Below, one piece after another: positions 24,614 through 32,378 of a DNA stretch of 32,378 nucleotides (positions are counted from its first letter, which is position 1; each line of letters starts with the position of its first letter). Below the pieces are notes generated by a model that did no database searches, was not told where the DNA came from, and was given only the letters and a program-made list of their open reading frames with translations. The stretch comes from Clostridia bacterium. GTDB lineage: Bacteria; Bacillota; Clostridia; Clostridiales; Clostridiaceae. The stretch spans positions 1 to 32,378 of the forward strand of contig JAAYTB010000118.1 in NCBI GenBank assembly GCA_012523855.1, in the 5' to 3' direction. A program made the translations under genes and the position numbers.

Positions 24614-26821
24614 ATGGAATATAAATACGCCGGAATAGTAGTTAATAATGAGTCTATAATGGTGGATAAATTATTTACCTATAAGATCCCAACGGAGCTA
24701 AGAGGATTAATTCAAATTGGCCATAGAGTGAAGGTTCCCTTCGGAAGAGGGGATAGGCTTATTGATGGCTTTGTTTTAGAATTGAAGGAGGACTTAGAGC
24801 AAAAGATTCCATATATAAAAAGTATAAAAACTATTTGTGACGAGTTTCCCTTGTTTAATGAGTTGGATTTAGATCTCATAAATATGATGAAAAAGCGTTA
24901 TTTAGCCACTTACATAGATTGTATTAAGTTAATTATTCCTACTGGTATAACGAAAGGGATTAGAAAAAAAACTGCCAACTTATTATACGTTAAACTTGCA
25001 CCAGAAGGAAAGTTTAACAAAAGCCCTTACAAGGAAATATATACTGCTGTAAAGAATAACCCAGGGGTATATACTAAAAGCGCTTTGAGTAAAGAGTTTG
25101 CCTATTCCTTAAGTTCTGTAAATACAATGATTAAGCATGGTTTTCTTACTACTGAGGAAACAGTTATAGATAGATTAGATTCAAAGCAATACAACAAGTA
25201 TTCAGCTAAAATTCTTAATGATGAACAGGAAAGAGCAGTAAGCTCAATATTGTATAAGGATGGAGGCAAGTTCCTTCTCCATGGGGTTACAGGTAGTGGT
25301 AAAACTGAAGTTTATCTTCATTTAGTGGATAGTATGTTAACAGAAGGAAAAGATAGTATTGTACTAGTACCAGAAATATCCTTAACCCCTCAAATGGTAG
25401 AGCGTTTTAAAGGTAGATTTGGTAATAATATAAGCGTTTTCCATAGTAAAATGTCTGATGGTGAACGATTTGATGAATGGATGCGTATTAAGAAAAGAAA
25501 AACAAAAATTGTTATTGGTGCTAGATCAGCCTTGTTTTTACCTCTTGAAAATTTAGGCATGATTATAATTGATGAAGAACATGAAAATAGCTATAAGTCT
25601 GAAAGTAATCCTAAATATGATGCCCGTGAAGTGGCAGAATATATAGCTGAAATGAAAGGATGTAAGCTTGTGCTGGGTACAGCTACACCATCTTTAGATT
25701 CATATTATAGAGCAAAATTAGGAGAATATGAGCTATTAGAAATAAAAAATCGAGTAGATAATGCTAAGCTACCTAATATGATGCTAGTTGATATGAGAGA
25801 GGAGTTAGCTAATAATAACAGATCTATCTTTAGTTTGAAGCTACACTCTGCTATTAATGAAGCTTTAGCCAAGGGTGAACAAATAATTTTGTTTCTAAAT
25901 CGAAGGGGATTCTCCACCTTTGTTTCCTGTAGAAAGTGCGGTTTTGTATATAAGTGTAAACAGTGTGATATATCATTAACTTATCACAGAGAAGATAATT
26001 TAATGCACTGCCATTACTGTGGCTATAAAGAGTCCATTAAGAACAAGTGTCCTAAATGTTCCAGCAAATATATAAAGTATTTTGGTATAGGAACAGAAAG
26101 GGTAGAGGAAGAAGTAAAAAAACATTTTCCTCAGGCTAAAACTCTTAGAATGGATATGGATACCACTAGAAGGAAAAATTCATATATTGATATATACGAA
26201 AGTTTCAAAAAAGGTGAGGCTCAAATCTTGATAGGAACTCAAATGATTGCTAAAGGATTAGATTTTCCAAATGTAACATTAGTAGGAGTATTAGCAGCAG
26301 ATTTAACTTTGAATTTACCAGATTATAAGTCTGCAGAAAGAACCTTTCAATTATTGACACAAGTATCTGGTAGAGCAGGAAGAAGTAGCAAGCAGGGAAA
26401 AGTAATAATTCAAACTTATAGTCCGGAACATTACAGTATCCAATTTTCTTTGACCAACGATTACAAGGGCTTTTATAATGAAGAAATAAATATAAGAGAA
26501 ACCATGAATTATCCTCCTTTCAAGAAGATAATTAACATTAACCTTAGTTGTGACAAAGAGAACTTGTTGATTAGAACTATAAAAGATCTAGGACTTAAAA
26601 TTAAAGAGTATTTAGAGGAAGATAAAAATATTAGTATGCTGGGACCATGTCCCTGCGCTATTTCAAAAATAAAAGATATGTATAGATGGCAGATAATTCT
26701 TAAAGGAGAGTTTCCTTTTGACACCGCAGCAAAAATAAAGAATATTGTATATGAAGAGTTAAAAGATGTTTATACGGAAGTAAAACTTAATTTAGATGTT
26801 AATCCAAATAGTTTAATTTAA
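24614..26821 (+). CDS. priA: Primosomal protein N' (replication restart helicase PriA)
   Basis: A 735-residue helicase that reloads the replisome at stalled forks. The N-terminal 3'-DNA-binding domain begins YAGIVVNNESIMVDKLFTYKIP. The helicase core has Walker A HGVTGSGKTEVYLH (about 221-234), VPEISLTPQMVERF, Walker B IIDEEHENSYK, and GTATPSLDSY. The zinc-binding region contains eight cysteines (CRKCGF, CKQC, CHYCGY, CPKC). Later motifs are GTERVEEEVKKHFP, GTQMIAKGLDFPNVTLVGVLAAD and QVSGRAGRS. The length is normal. The start has a good AGGGGAGAGG site 29 bases after coaBC. Confidence 0.97.
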   Translation: MEYKYAGIVVNNESIMVDKLFTYKIPTELRGLIQIGHRVKVPFGRGDRLIDGFVLELKEDLEQKIPYIKSIKTICDEFPLFNELDLDLINMMKKRYLATYIDCIKLIIPTGITKGIRKKTANLLYVKLAPEGKFNKSPYKEIYTAVKNNPGVYTKSALSKEFAYSLSSVNTMIKHGFLTTEETVIDRLDSKQYNKYSAKILNDEQERAVSSILYKDGGKFLLHGVTGSGKTEVYLHLVDSMLTEGKDSIVLVPEISLTPQMVERFKGRFGNNISVFHSKMSDGERFDEWMRIKKRKTKIVIGARSALFLPLENLGMIIIDEEHENSYKSESNPKYDAREVAEYIAEMKGCKLVLGTATPSLDSYYRAKLGEYELLEIKNRVDNAKLPNMMLVDMREELANNNRSIFSLKLHSAINEALAKGEQIILFLNRRGFSTFVSCRKCGFVYKCKQCDISLTYHREDNLMHCHYCGYKESIKNKCPKCSSKYIKYFGIGTERVEEEVKKHFPQAKTLRMDMDTTRRKNSYIDIYESFKKGEAQILIGTQMIAKGLDFPNVTLVGVLAADLTLNLPDYKSAERTFQLLTQVSGRAGRSSKQGKVIIQTYSPEHYSIQFSLTNDYKGFYNEEINIRETMNYPPFKKIININLSCDKENLLIRTIKDLGLKIKEYLEEDKNISMLGPCPCAISKIKDMYRWQIILKGEFPFDTAAKIKNIVYEELKDVYTEVKLNLDVNPNSLI

Positions 26822-26838
26822 AGGGAGGAATATAGAAT

Positions 26839-27291
26839 ATGGCTTTGAGAAATATTAGAACAGATAACGATGAAATTTTAAGAAAAAAAAGTAGAATAGT
26901 TGATGAAGTAAATGATAGAATTAAAGTATTGGTAAAAGATATGATAGAAACTATGTATCATGAAGAAGGGGTTGGATTAGCTGCACCTCAGGTAGGAATC
27001 TTAAAACGTATTGCTGTAGTGGATGTAGGGGAAGGGGTATATGTATTTATCAATCCTGAAATCTTAGAGGAAAATGGAAGTTGTGTAGATCTAGAAGGTT
27101 GTTTAAGTTTACCTGGAAGACAAGGTAAAGTTGATAGGCCTTCTAAAATAAAAGTTAAGGCCCTTAACGAAGATGGTGAGGAATTTGTGTTAGAGGCAGA
27201 AGGTTATTTTGCTAGAGCAATCTGCCATGAGGTAGATCATCTTAATGGTATATTATTTACTGATAAATTAGTTAGAAGCGAGGAAGAATAG
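26839..27291 (+). CDS. def: Peptide deformylase
   Basis: A 150-residue metalloenzyme that removes the formyl group from the N-terminal methionine of new proteins. All three motifs are present: [18 protein letters not shown] (cysteine ligand) and HEVDHLNG (HExxH ligands). The short length fits the type 1/3 enzymes common in clostridia. An AGGGAGG site lies ahead of the ATG. It is followed two bases later by fmt, which adds the formyl group, so the two steps of the same cycle are encoded together. Confidence 0.97.
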   Translation: MALRNIRTDNDEILRKKSRIVDEVNDRIKVLVKDMIETMYHEEGVGLAAPQVGILKRIAVVDVGEGVYVFINPEILEENGSCVDLEGCLSLPGRQGKVDRPSKIKVKALNEDGEEFVLEAEGYFARAICHEVDHLNGILFTDKLVRSEEE

Positions 27292-27293
27292 CT

Positions 27294-28223
27294 ATGAAAA
27301 TTGTTTTTATGGGAACACCGGAATTTGCTGTGCCTACATTAAAAGCTTGTATAGAAAATTTTAATGTAACTGCAGTTTTTACTCAGCCAGATAAACCAAG
27401 AGGTCGAGGTAAAAAGCTTGCTTACAGTGAGGTTAAAGAAGAAGCCCTTAAGCATAATATAGAAATATTCCAGCCAGTAAAGCTTAAGGATGATAGGGAT
27501 ACCATTGAGAAACTAAAAGAAATGGCACCGGATTTTATTATTGTAGTAGCTTTTGGGCAAATACTACCTAAAGAAGTGCTGGATATACCAAAGTATGGAT
27601 GCATTAATTTACATGCTTCACTATTGCCTAAGTATAGGGGAGCAGCTCCTATTAACTGGTGTATTATAGATGGAGAAAAGTATTCTGGTAATACTACTAT
27701 GCTAATGGATGTAGGGCTAGATACTGGAGATATTCTTCTTCAAAGCAAAGTAGAAATTACTGATAGTATGACAGCAGGGGACTTGCATGACATCTTGATG
27801 GAAGATGGAGCAGAACTTATGGTGAAAACTATAAAAGCTATGGCCAATAATGAAATTACTCCTATTAAGCAAGATGATAGTAAAAGTTGTTACGCTTCAA
27901 TGCTTAATAAGGAGATGGCCCATTTACAATGGAATCAACCTGCAGTTAATATAGTTAATCTAGTAAGAGGATTAAATCCATGGCCAGTAGCTATATGTAA
28001 ATATAAGGATAAAGCTATGAAGGTTTTTCTTGCAGAAGTAAAGGGTGAAAATAAAGGAGAGAAACCTGCTACCATAGTGAAGGTGTCAAAGGAGGGTATT
28101 TTAGTAGCTGCTACAGATAAGTATGTATTAATAAAAGAAGTACAGTTCCCTAATGGAAAGAGAATGACCGTAGCAAATTATTTAAACGGGAACACTGTAG
28201 AAGAAGGGACAATATTAGAATAA
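27294..28223 (+). CDS. fmt: Methionyl-tRNA formyltransferase
   Basis: A 309-residue enzyme that formylates initiator Met-tRNA using 10-formyltetrahydrofolate. The N-terminal Rossmann domain begins [17 protein letters not shown]. The catalytic region reads [18 protein letters not shown] (Asn and His), with the later aspartate in [12 protein letters not shown]. The C-terminal tRNA-binding domain covers about 205-309 ([17 protein letters not shown]). It starts two bases after def, so translation is likely coupled. Confidence 0.97.
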   Translation: MKIVFMGTPEFAVPTLKACIENFNVTAVFTQPDKPRGRGKKLAYSEVKEEALKHNIEIFQPVKLKDDRDTIEKLKEMAPDFIIVVAFGQILPKEVLDIPKYGCINLHASLLPKYRGAAPINWCIIDGEKYSGNTTMLMDVGLDTGDILLQSKVEITDSMTAGDLHDILMEDGAELMVKTIKAMANNEITPIKQDDSKSCYASMLNKEMAHLQWNQPAVNIVNLVRGLNPWPVAICKYKDKAMKVFLAEVKGENKGEKPATIVKVSKEGILVAATDKYVLIKEVQFPNGKRMTVANYLNGNTVEEGTILE

Positions 28224-28238
28224 ATTGAGGTATTGTAT

Positions 28239-29564
28239 ATGAACAGTAGGAAAATTGCTGTAGAAATATTGAATATGGTCTTGTATGAAGGAGCTTATTC
28301 AAATATTATAATTCGAAAGCTTTTAAATAAGTATAATGTGAAAGAAAAGGATAGAAGTCTTATTACGGAAATAGTATATGGGACTTTAAAATATAAGTAT
28401 AAACTAGATGTAATCCTGTCTAATTTAATAAATAGACCCTTTAAGAAAGTAGACAAAAAAGTTTTAAATATACTCAGAATTTCTATATATCAATTTATAT
28501 ATTTAGATAAGGTTCCTGAATATGCCATTGTAAACGAAGCAGTGAATCTAGCTAAAGAAATATCTATTGCTTCAAGTAAGTTTGTCAATGGTGTACTTAG
28601 AGCTTATCTTAGAAATAAAGATAAAAATTTTAACAAAGAAAAAGGAATAGTCAGTGAATTAGCCTATGAATACTCCTTTGATAAATGGATGGTAAAACTT
28701 TTTGTGAATCAATATGGTATAGAAAGGGCTAAGGAAATTCTTTATGGACTAAATAGCATTCCTTCTATTACTGTTAGAATCAATAGTCTACATTGGGAAA
28801 TTAATGATGTTTATCAGAGGTTGAAAACTTTAAATCACAATGTGGAAAAGGGAGTTGTTTGCCCTACTTCTATAAAGATTATAAAAGGTAGTAATGTGGA
28901 GAATAATCCGCTTTTTTCAGAGGGGGCTATAACTGTTCAGGATGAAAGTGCTATGTTAGCAGTACTGGCATTAGAAGTGAAAAAGAATCAAAAGCTTTTA
29001 GATATGTGTGCTGCTCCAGGTGGAAAGACTACCCATATGGCAGAGCTACTTCAGGGTAGCGGCAGTGTTTTAGCTTGGGATTTATATAAGCATAAAATAG
29101 ATTTGATTTTAGATAATGCTAAAAGACTTGGCATCCCAAATATTCATGCTGATGTATCGGATGCTACCGTATTTAATGATAAATTTCAGGAGTCTTTTGA
29201 TAGTGTTTTAGTTGATGTGCCTTGTTCTGGTCTTGGGATAATAAGAAAAAAACCAGAGATAAAGTGGACTAAAACTCAAAAAGATATGGAAGCCTTGTAT
29301 CATATTCAGGATCGTATTTTAGAGAACGCCTGTAAATATGTAAAAAGGGGAGGTTGTGTAGTATATTCTACCTGTACTCTAAATGTGATGGAAAACGAAA
29401 AAAGAATATATAAATTTTTAAAGAAAAATAAAGAGTTTGAAATTGAAAAATTGAATTTTGCTGAACAAACAAATTTTTTATATAATGATAGTGGCATGCT
29501 CACAATATTGCCCAGCCCTGATATGGACGGATTTTTTATAGCAAAATTGAGGAGAAAAATATAG
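28239..29564 (+). CDS. rsmB: 16S rRNA (cytosine-967-C5)-methyltransferase
   Basis: The track start is a TTG (28233); GAGGT at 28227-28231 fits the ATG at 28239, giving 441 residues. An N-terminal NusB-like domain (about 1-130: [35 protein letters not shown]) is followed by the SAM methyltransferase domain: [37 protein letters not shown] (motif IV cysteine), and [12 protein letters not shown] (catalytic cysteine, motif VI). The length fits RsmB. It lies 15 bases after fmt in the standard order. Confidence 0.95.
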   Translation: MNSRKIAVEILNMVLYEGAYSNIIIRKLLNKYNVKEKDRSLITEIVYGTLKYKYKLDVILSNLINRPFKKVDKKVLNILRISIYQFIYLDKVPEYAIVNEAVNLAKEISIASSKFVNGVLRAYLRNKDKNFNKEKGIVSELAYEYSFDKWMVKLFVNQYGIERAKEILYGLNSIPSITVRINSLHWEINDVYQRLKTLNHNVEKGVVCPTSIKIIKGSNVENNPLFSEGAITVQDESAMLAVLALEVKKNQKLLDMCAAPGGKTTHMAELLQGSGSVLAWDLYKHKIDLILDNAKRLGIPNIHADVSDATVFNDKFQESFDSVLVDVPCSGLGIIRKKPEIKWTKTQKDMEALYHIQDRILENACKYVKRGGCVVYSTCTLNVMENEKRIYKFLKKNKEFEIEKLNFAEQTNFLYNDSGMLTILPSPDMDGFFIAKLRRKI

Positions 29565-29575
29565 GAGAAATGACA

Positions 29576-30610
29576 ATGAAAAATATTTTTGATTTAAAAA
29601 TAGTAGAATTACAGAGCTGGATGGAATATAATGGAGAAAAGGGGTTTAGAGCTAAACAAGTTTTTGATTGGATTTATAAAGGAACTTTAGATTTTATGGA
29701 TATGGTTAATATCCCTTTAAGCCTAAGAAATAAGCTTAAGAGCAATTTTGCCATTGATCTTCCTGAAATAATCAAGTCTTATAAATCTAATTTGGACGAT
29801 ACTGTAAAAATGTTGTTGAAATACCAAGATGGCAATGTTATAGAAACAGTTATTATGAAATATAAGTATGGCAACACCGTTTGTGTATCTTCTCAGATTG
29901 GTTGTGGCATGGGTTGTAAATTTTGTGCTTCCACTATTAATGGTGTAGTTAGAAGCTTAACTGCAGGAGAAATACTTGGTCAGGTTATAGTGGCTGGTAG
30001 GTTTTTAGGAGAAAGAATTTCTAATGTTGTTATAATGGGTAGCGGAGAGCCCTTAGTTAATTATGACAATGTTTTGAAATTTATTGAAATAGTAAATTGG
30101 GAGCAGGGTTTAAATATTGGTCAAAGGCATATAACTCTTTCTACCTGTGGTATAGTTCCTAAAATACATCAGTTAGCTGAGGAAAATTTACAAATAACCC
30201 TAGCTATATCTTTGCATAGCCCTTGGGATGAGGAAAGAAAAAAGATAATGCCAATAGCAAATGAATATTCCATTATTGACATTGTTGAAGCTTGTAAATA
30301 TTATATAAATATAACAGGAAGAAGAATAACCTTTGAGTATGCATTAATAAATAATGTAAACGACAGGAAAGAGGATGCAGAGCAATTGATAAAGCTATTA
30401 AAAGGAATGTTATGCCATGTAAACTTGATTCCGATGAATGAAGTAAAGGAGAGTTCTTTTAAAAAGTCCTCAGTTTCTAGTATTCAATCTTTTCAAAAAA
30501 AATTAGAAGAGGGAGGAATTGATACAACAATTAGAAGAGAGTTAGGTGCTGATATAAATGCAGCTTGTGGTCAATTAAGAAAAAGTTATATAGAAAATAA
30601 TATTGATTAA
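29576..30610 (+). CDS. rlmN: 23S rRNA/tRNA adenine-C2 methyltransferase (radical SAM)
   Basis: An AGGAG site at 29563-29567 favours the second ATG (29576) over the track start (29570), giving 344 residues. The radical SAM cluster motif is CGMGCKFC (CxxxCxxC). The methyl-carrying cysteine is in the C-terminal INAACGQL stretch. Other RlmN landmarks are [45 protein letters not shown] and [10 protein letters not shown]. It methylates A2503 of 23S rRNA and A37 of some tRNAs (family knowledge). It follows rsmB by 11 bases. Confidence 0.96.
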   Translation: MKNIFDLKIVELQSWMEYNGEKGFRAKQVFDWIYKGTLDFMDMVNIPLSLRNKLKSNFAIDLPEIIKSYKSNLDDTVKMLLKYQDGNVIETVIMKYKYGNTVCVSSQIGCGMGCKFCASTINGVVRSLTAGEILGQVIVAGRFLGERISNVVIMGSGEPLVNYDNVLKFIEIVNWEQGLNIGQRHITLSTCGIVPKIHQLAEENLQITLAISLHSPWDEERKKIMPIANEYSIIDIVEACKYYINITGRRITFEYALINNVNDRKEDAEQLIKLLKGMLCHVNLIPMNEVKESSFKKSSVSSIQSFQKKLEEGGIDTTIRRELGADINAACGQLRKSYIENNID

Positions 30611-30625
30611 GAGAGGGGTGAATAT

Positions 30626-31369
30626 ATGCTGGGGGCCTTAACAGATATTGGAAACATTAGACAGATTAATGAAGATTATTTTTCGTACTCCATAATAGAT
30701 GATATAGAAATTTATATAGTAGCAGACGGCATGGGGGGACATAATGCAGGAGAAGTTGCCAGCCAAGTGGCTGTGGAAGCAGTTATACAATATATTAAAG
30801 AAAATAAAGACACATCAGACTTAAAAGATTTGCTAAAGGATGCCATAGTCCACGCTAATAGTGTTATTTATAATAAGTCTAAAGAGAACCCTGATTTGAA
30901 AGGAATGGGGACAACTATTACAGCCTATTTTAAGAAAGGTAATGAATCAATGGTAGCCAATGTAGGTGATTCTAGTTGTTATATAGTGAAAGATGATAAA
31001 ATTAGTAAAATAACAAAAGATCATTCTTTAGTTCAACAATTAATTGATGAAGGTACTATAACTGAACAAGAGGCTAAAAATCATCCTAATAAGAATATAA
31101 TAACTCGAGCGATTGGAACCAGCCCTGATGTGGATGTTGATATTTTTGTATTAGAACCAAGGGGGATTAACAAAATTATCTTATGTAGCGATGGACTTAC
31201 CAACGAAGTTCAACCACAAGAGATATACCAATGTATTAAGGCAAACACAGACAATATGGAAGTATGTCGAGAATTAGTAAATTTGGCTAAGGAAAGAGGA
31301 GGCAAAGATAACATAACGTTGATGGTTATTGGAGGGGAGTGTAATAATGATAGGGACCATATTGAATAA
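30626..31369 (+). CDS. PP2C family serine/threonine protein phosphatase
   Basis: A 247-residue metal-dependent phosphatase (PrpC/Stp type). Metal-binding motifs are intact: [54 protein letters not shown] and the final KDNITLMV. It reverses phosphorylation by the Ser/Thr kinase encoded directly downstream, whose start overlaps this gene by 23 bases. The pair controls cell wall, growth and germination-related processes in Gram-positive bacteria (family knowledge). An AGGGGTG site precedes the ATG. Confidence 0.95.
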   Translation: MLGALTDIGNIRQINEDYFSYSIIDDIEIYIVADGMGGHNAGEVASQVAVEAVIQYIKENKDTSDLKDLLKDAIVHANSVIYNKSKENPDLKGMGTTITAYFKKGNESMVANVGDSSCYIVKDDKISKITKDHSLVQQLIDEGTITEQEAKNHPNKNIITRAIGTSPDVDVDIFVLEPRGINKIILCSDGLTNEVQPQEIYQCIKANTDNMEVCRELVNLAKERGGKDNITLMVIGGECNNDRDHIE

Positions 31370-32378
31370 CAGATACGAGATACTGGAAAAAATCGGCGAA
31401 GGCGGTATGGCTGAGGTCTACAAAGCTCGATGTCATAAGTTAAATAGGTATGATGCAGTAAAAATATTAAAGAGAGATAGTGCTAATGATCCAATTGTGG
31501 TAGAAAAGTTTAAGCGTGAGGCTACTGCCGTTGCAAACTTATCTGATAGTAACATAGTTAATATTTTTGATGTAGGAACGCAAGATGGCGTAAACTACAT
31601 AGTAATGGAGTATGTTAAGGGAAAAACATTAAAGGAATTAATTACTGAAAATGTTAGACTAAGCTATGAAAGAGCTATCGATATAGCAATACAAATTACC
31701 AAGGCATTAGATTGTGCTCATAGAAATAACATAATCCATAGAGATATAAAGCCACAGAATATTTTATTAACTGAAGAGGGAATAGTAAAGGTTACTGATT
31801 TTGGGATAGCAAAGGCAAGTAGTAATGTGACTATTACTAATTCTAATAAGGTAATTGGCTCAGCTCATTATTTTTCACCAGAGCAAGCACGTGGAAATTA
31901 TGTAGATACAAGAACCGATATATATTCTTTAGGTATAGTTATATATGAAATGGTGACTGGAAGGTTGCCTTTTGATGCCGAAAGTCCCGTTACCATAGCT
32001 TTAAAGCATTTACAAGATACAGCAATTCCACCTATTGAACTTAACAGCAGTATACCTAGTGGATTGAATACACTAATTCTTAAGTGTATGGAAAAGGATC
32101 CTAATAATAGATATCAATCTGCTAGAGAAGTATTAATGGATCTGATTAATATTCAGAGAAACTTAGATTATGAAGTGGTGACTGCACCAGTAGAAAATGA
32201 CCATACTAGAGTTATGGAACCAGTTAATGCACCTAGATATAGTGATGACGATGATGATTACGACTATGATTACGATTCTAGGGTAAGCAATAAGACTAAA
32301 AGATATCTTATATACTTTTTAATTGGAATTATAGTTTTAGTTATAGGTGGTATAACTGCAGTAGCATTTGCAAATAAA
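31347..32378 (+). CDS. prkC: Serine/threonine protein kinase, PrkC-type (partial, runs off the window)
   Basis: Absent from the ORF track because no stop lies in the window; 344 residues are visible from the ATG at 31347, which overlaps the phosphatase gene and has a GGAGGGGAG site. The Hanks kinase domain is complete: GEGGMAEVY (18-26), catalytic lysine in DAVKIL (K39), [15 protein letters not shown], the activation segment [24 protein letters not shown], and [18 protein letters not shown] juxtamembrane stretch holds a run of Asp and Tyr ([14 protein letters not shown], about 298-312). One transmembrane helix (about 319-341) follows. PASTA domains for muropeptide sensing are expected beyond the right edge but cannot be seen. 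Confidence 0.95.
   Translation, partial: MIGTILNNRYEILEKIGEGGMAEVYKARCHKLNRYDAVKILKRDSANDPIVVEKFKREATAVANLSDSNIVNIFDVGTQDGVNYIVMEYVKGKTLKELITENVRLSYERAIDIAIQITKALDCAHRNNIIHRDIKPQNILLTEEGIVKVTDFGIAKASSNVTITNSNKVIGSAHYFSPEQARGNYVDTRTDIYSLGIVIYEMVTGRLPFDAESPVTIALKHLQDTAIPPIELNSSIPSGLNTLILKCMEKDPNNRYQSAREVLMDLINIQRNLDYEVVTAPVENDHTRVMEPVNAPRYSDDDDDYDYDYDSRVSNKTKRYLIYFLIGIIVLVIGGITAVAFANK

Overview
The window is AT-rich DNA from a low-GC, Gram-positive, endospore-forming anaerobe. It most resembles the Clostridiaceae (inference). The grounds are strong purine-rich ribosome binding sites, AT-rich codon use, SpoVA sporulation genes, and the clostridial gene string yicC-remA-gmk-rpoZ-coaBC-priA-def-fmt-rsmB-rlmN-PP2C-prkC. 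No rRNA, tRNA, CRISPR array, insertion sequence or phage gene was seen. No gene-free stretch exceeds 300 bases.

Region 1 (about 130-13100) is a divergent locus. A PadR-type repressor gene on the minus strand faces a tightly packed plus-strand series of eight genes: a large secreted/membrane protein of unknown function, an ABC-2 type ATPase and permease, a coiled-coil membrane protein, a MoxR AAA+ ATPase, a DUF58 protein, a BatA-like VWA membrane protein, and a large membrane protein with two VWA domains around a glutamine-amidotransferase-like domain. Several genes overlap by a few bases, so they are probably co-transcribed. The control region carries a nested palindrome over the padR promoter and a second inverted repeat just before an extended -10 element. 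This is the most interesting system here: MoxR/VWA chaperone-like machinery joined to an ABC transporter and large ectodomain proteins, with unknown substrate. An aldo/keto reductase gene follows.

Region 2 (about 14170-17060, minus strand) is a sporulation operon of the accessory spoVA type: DUF1657 gene, DUF421 gene, spoVAC, spoVAD, second DUF1657 gene. No spoVAE is present between spoVAD and the last gene. The DUF421 gene and the second DUF1657 gene are each broken by a single missing base.

Region 3 (about 17210-21250) holds single-gene units: a membrane-anchored polysaccharide deacetylase, a double zinc-ribbon/coiled-coil protein, an unannotated 48-residue protein, an ElaA-like acetyltransferase, MscL, and an asparaginase. 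The asparaginase also lacks one base in a G run near its 3' end, and a 20-codon upstream ORF overlaps its start. Three broken genes, each explained by one missing base in or beside a short homopolymer run, suggest either sequence errors or real slippage; the sequence alone cannot decide.

Region 4 (about 21310-32378, plus strand) is a long conserved housekeeping cluster behind a good sigma-A type promoter. It covers RNA decay (YicC family), RemA, nucleotide metabolism, the RNA polymerase omega subunit, coenzyme A synthesis, replication restart, N-terminal formyl-methionine handling, rRNA methylation, and a PP2C phosphatase/Ser-Thr kinase pair. The kinase gene is absent from the supplied ORF track and runs off the right edge.
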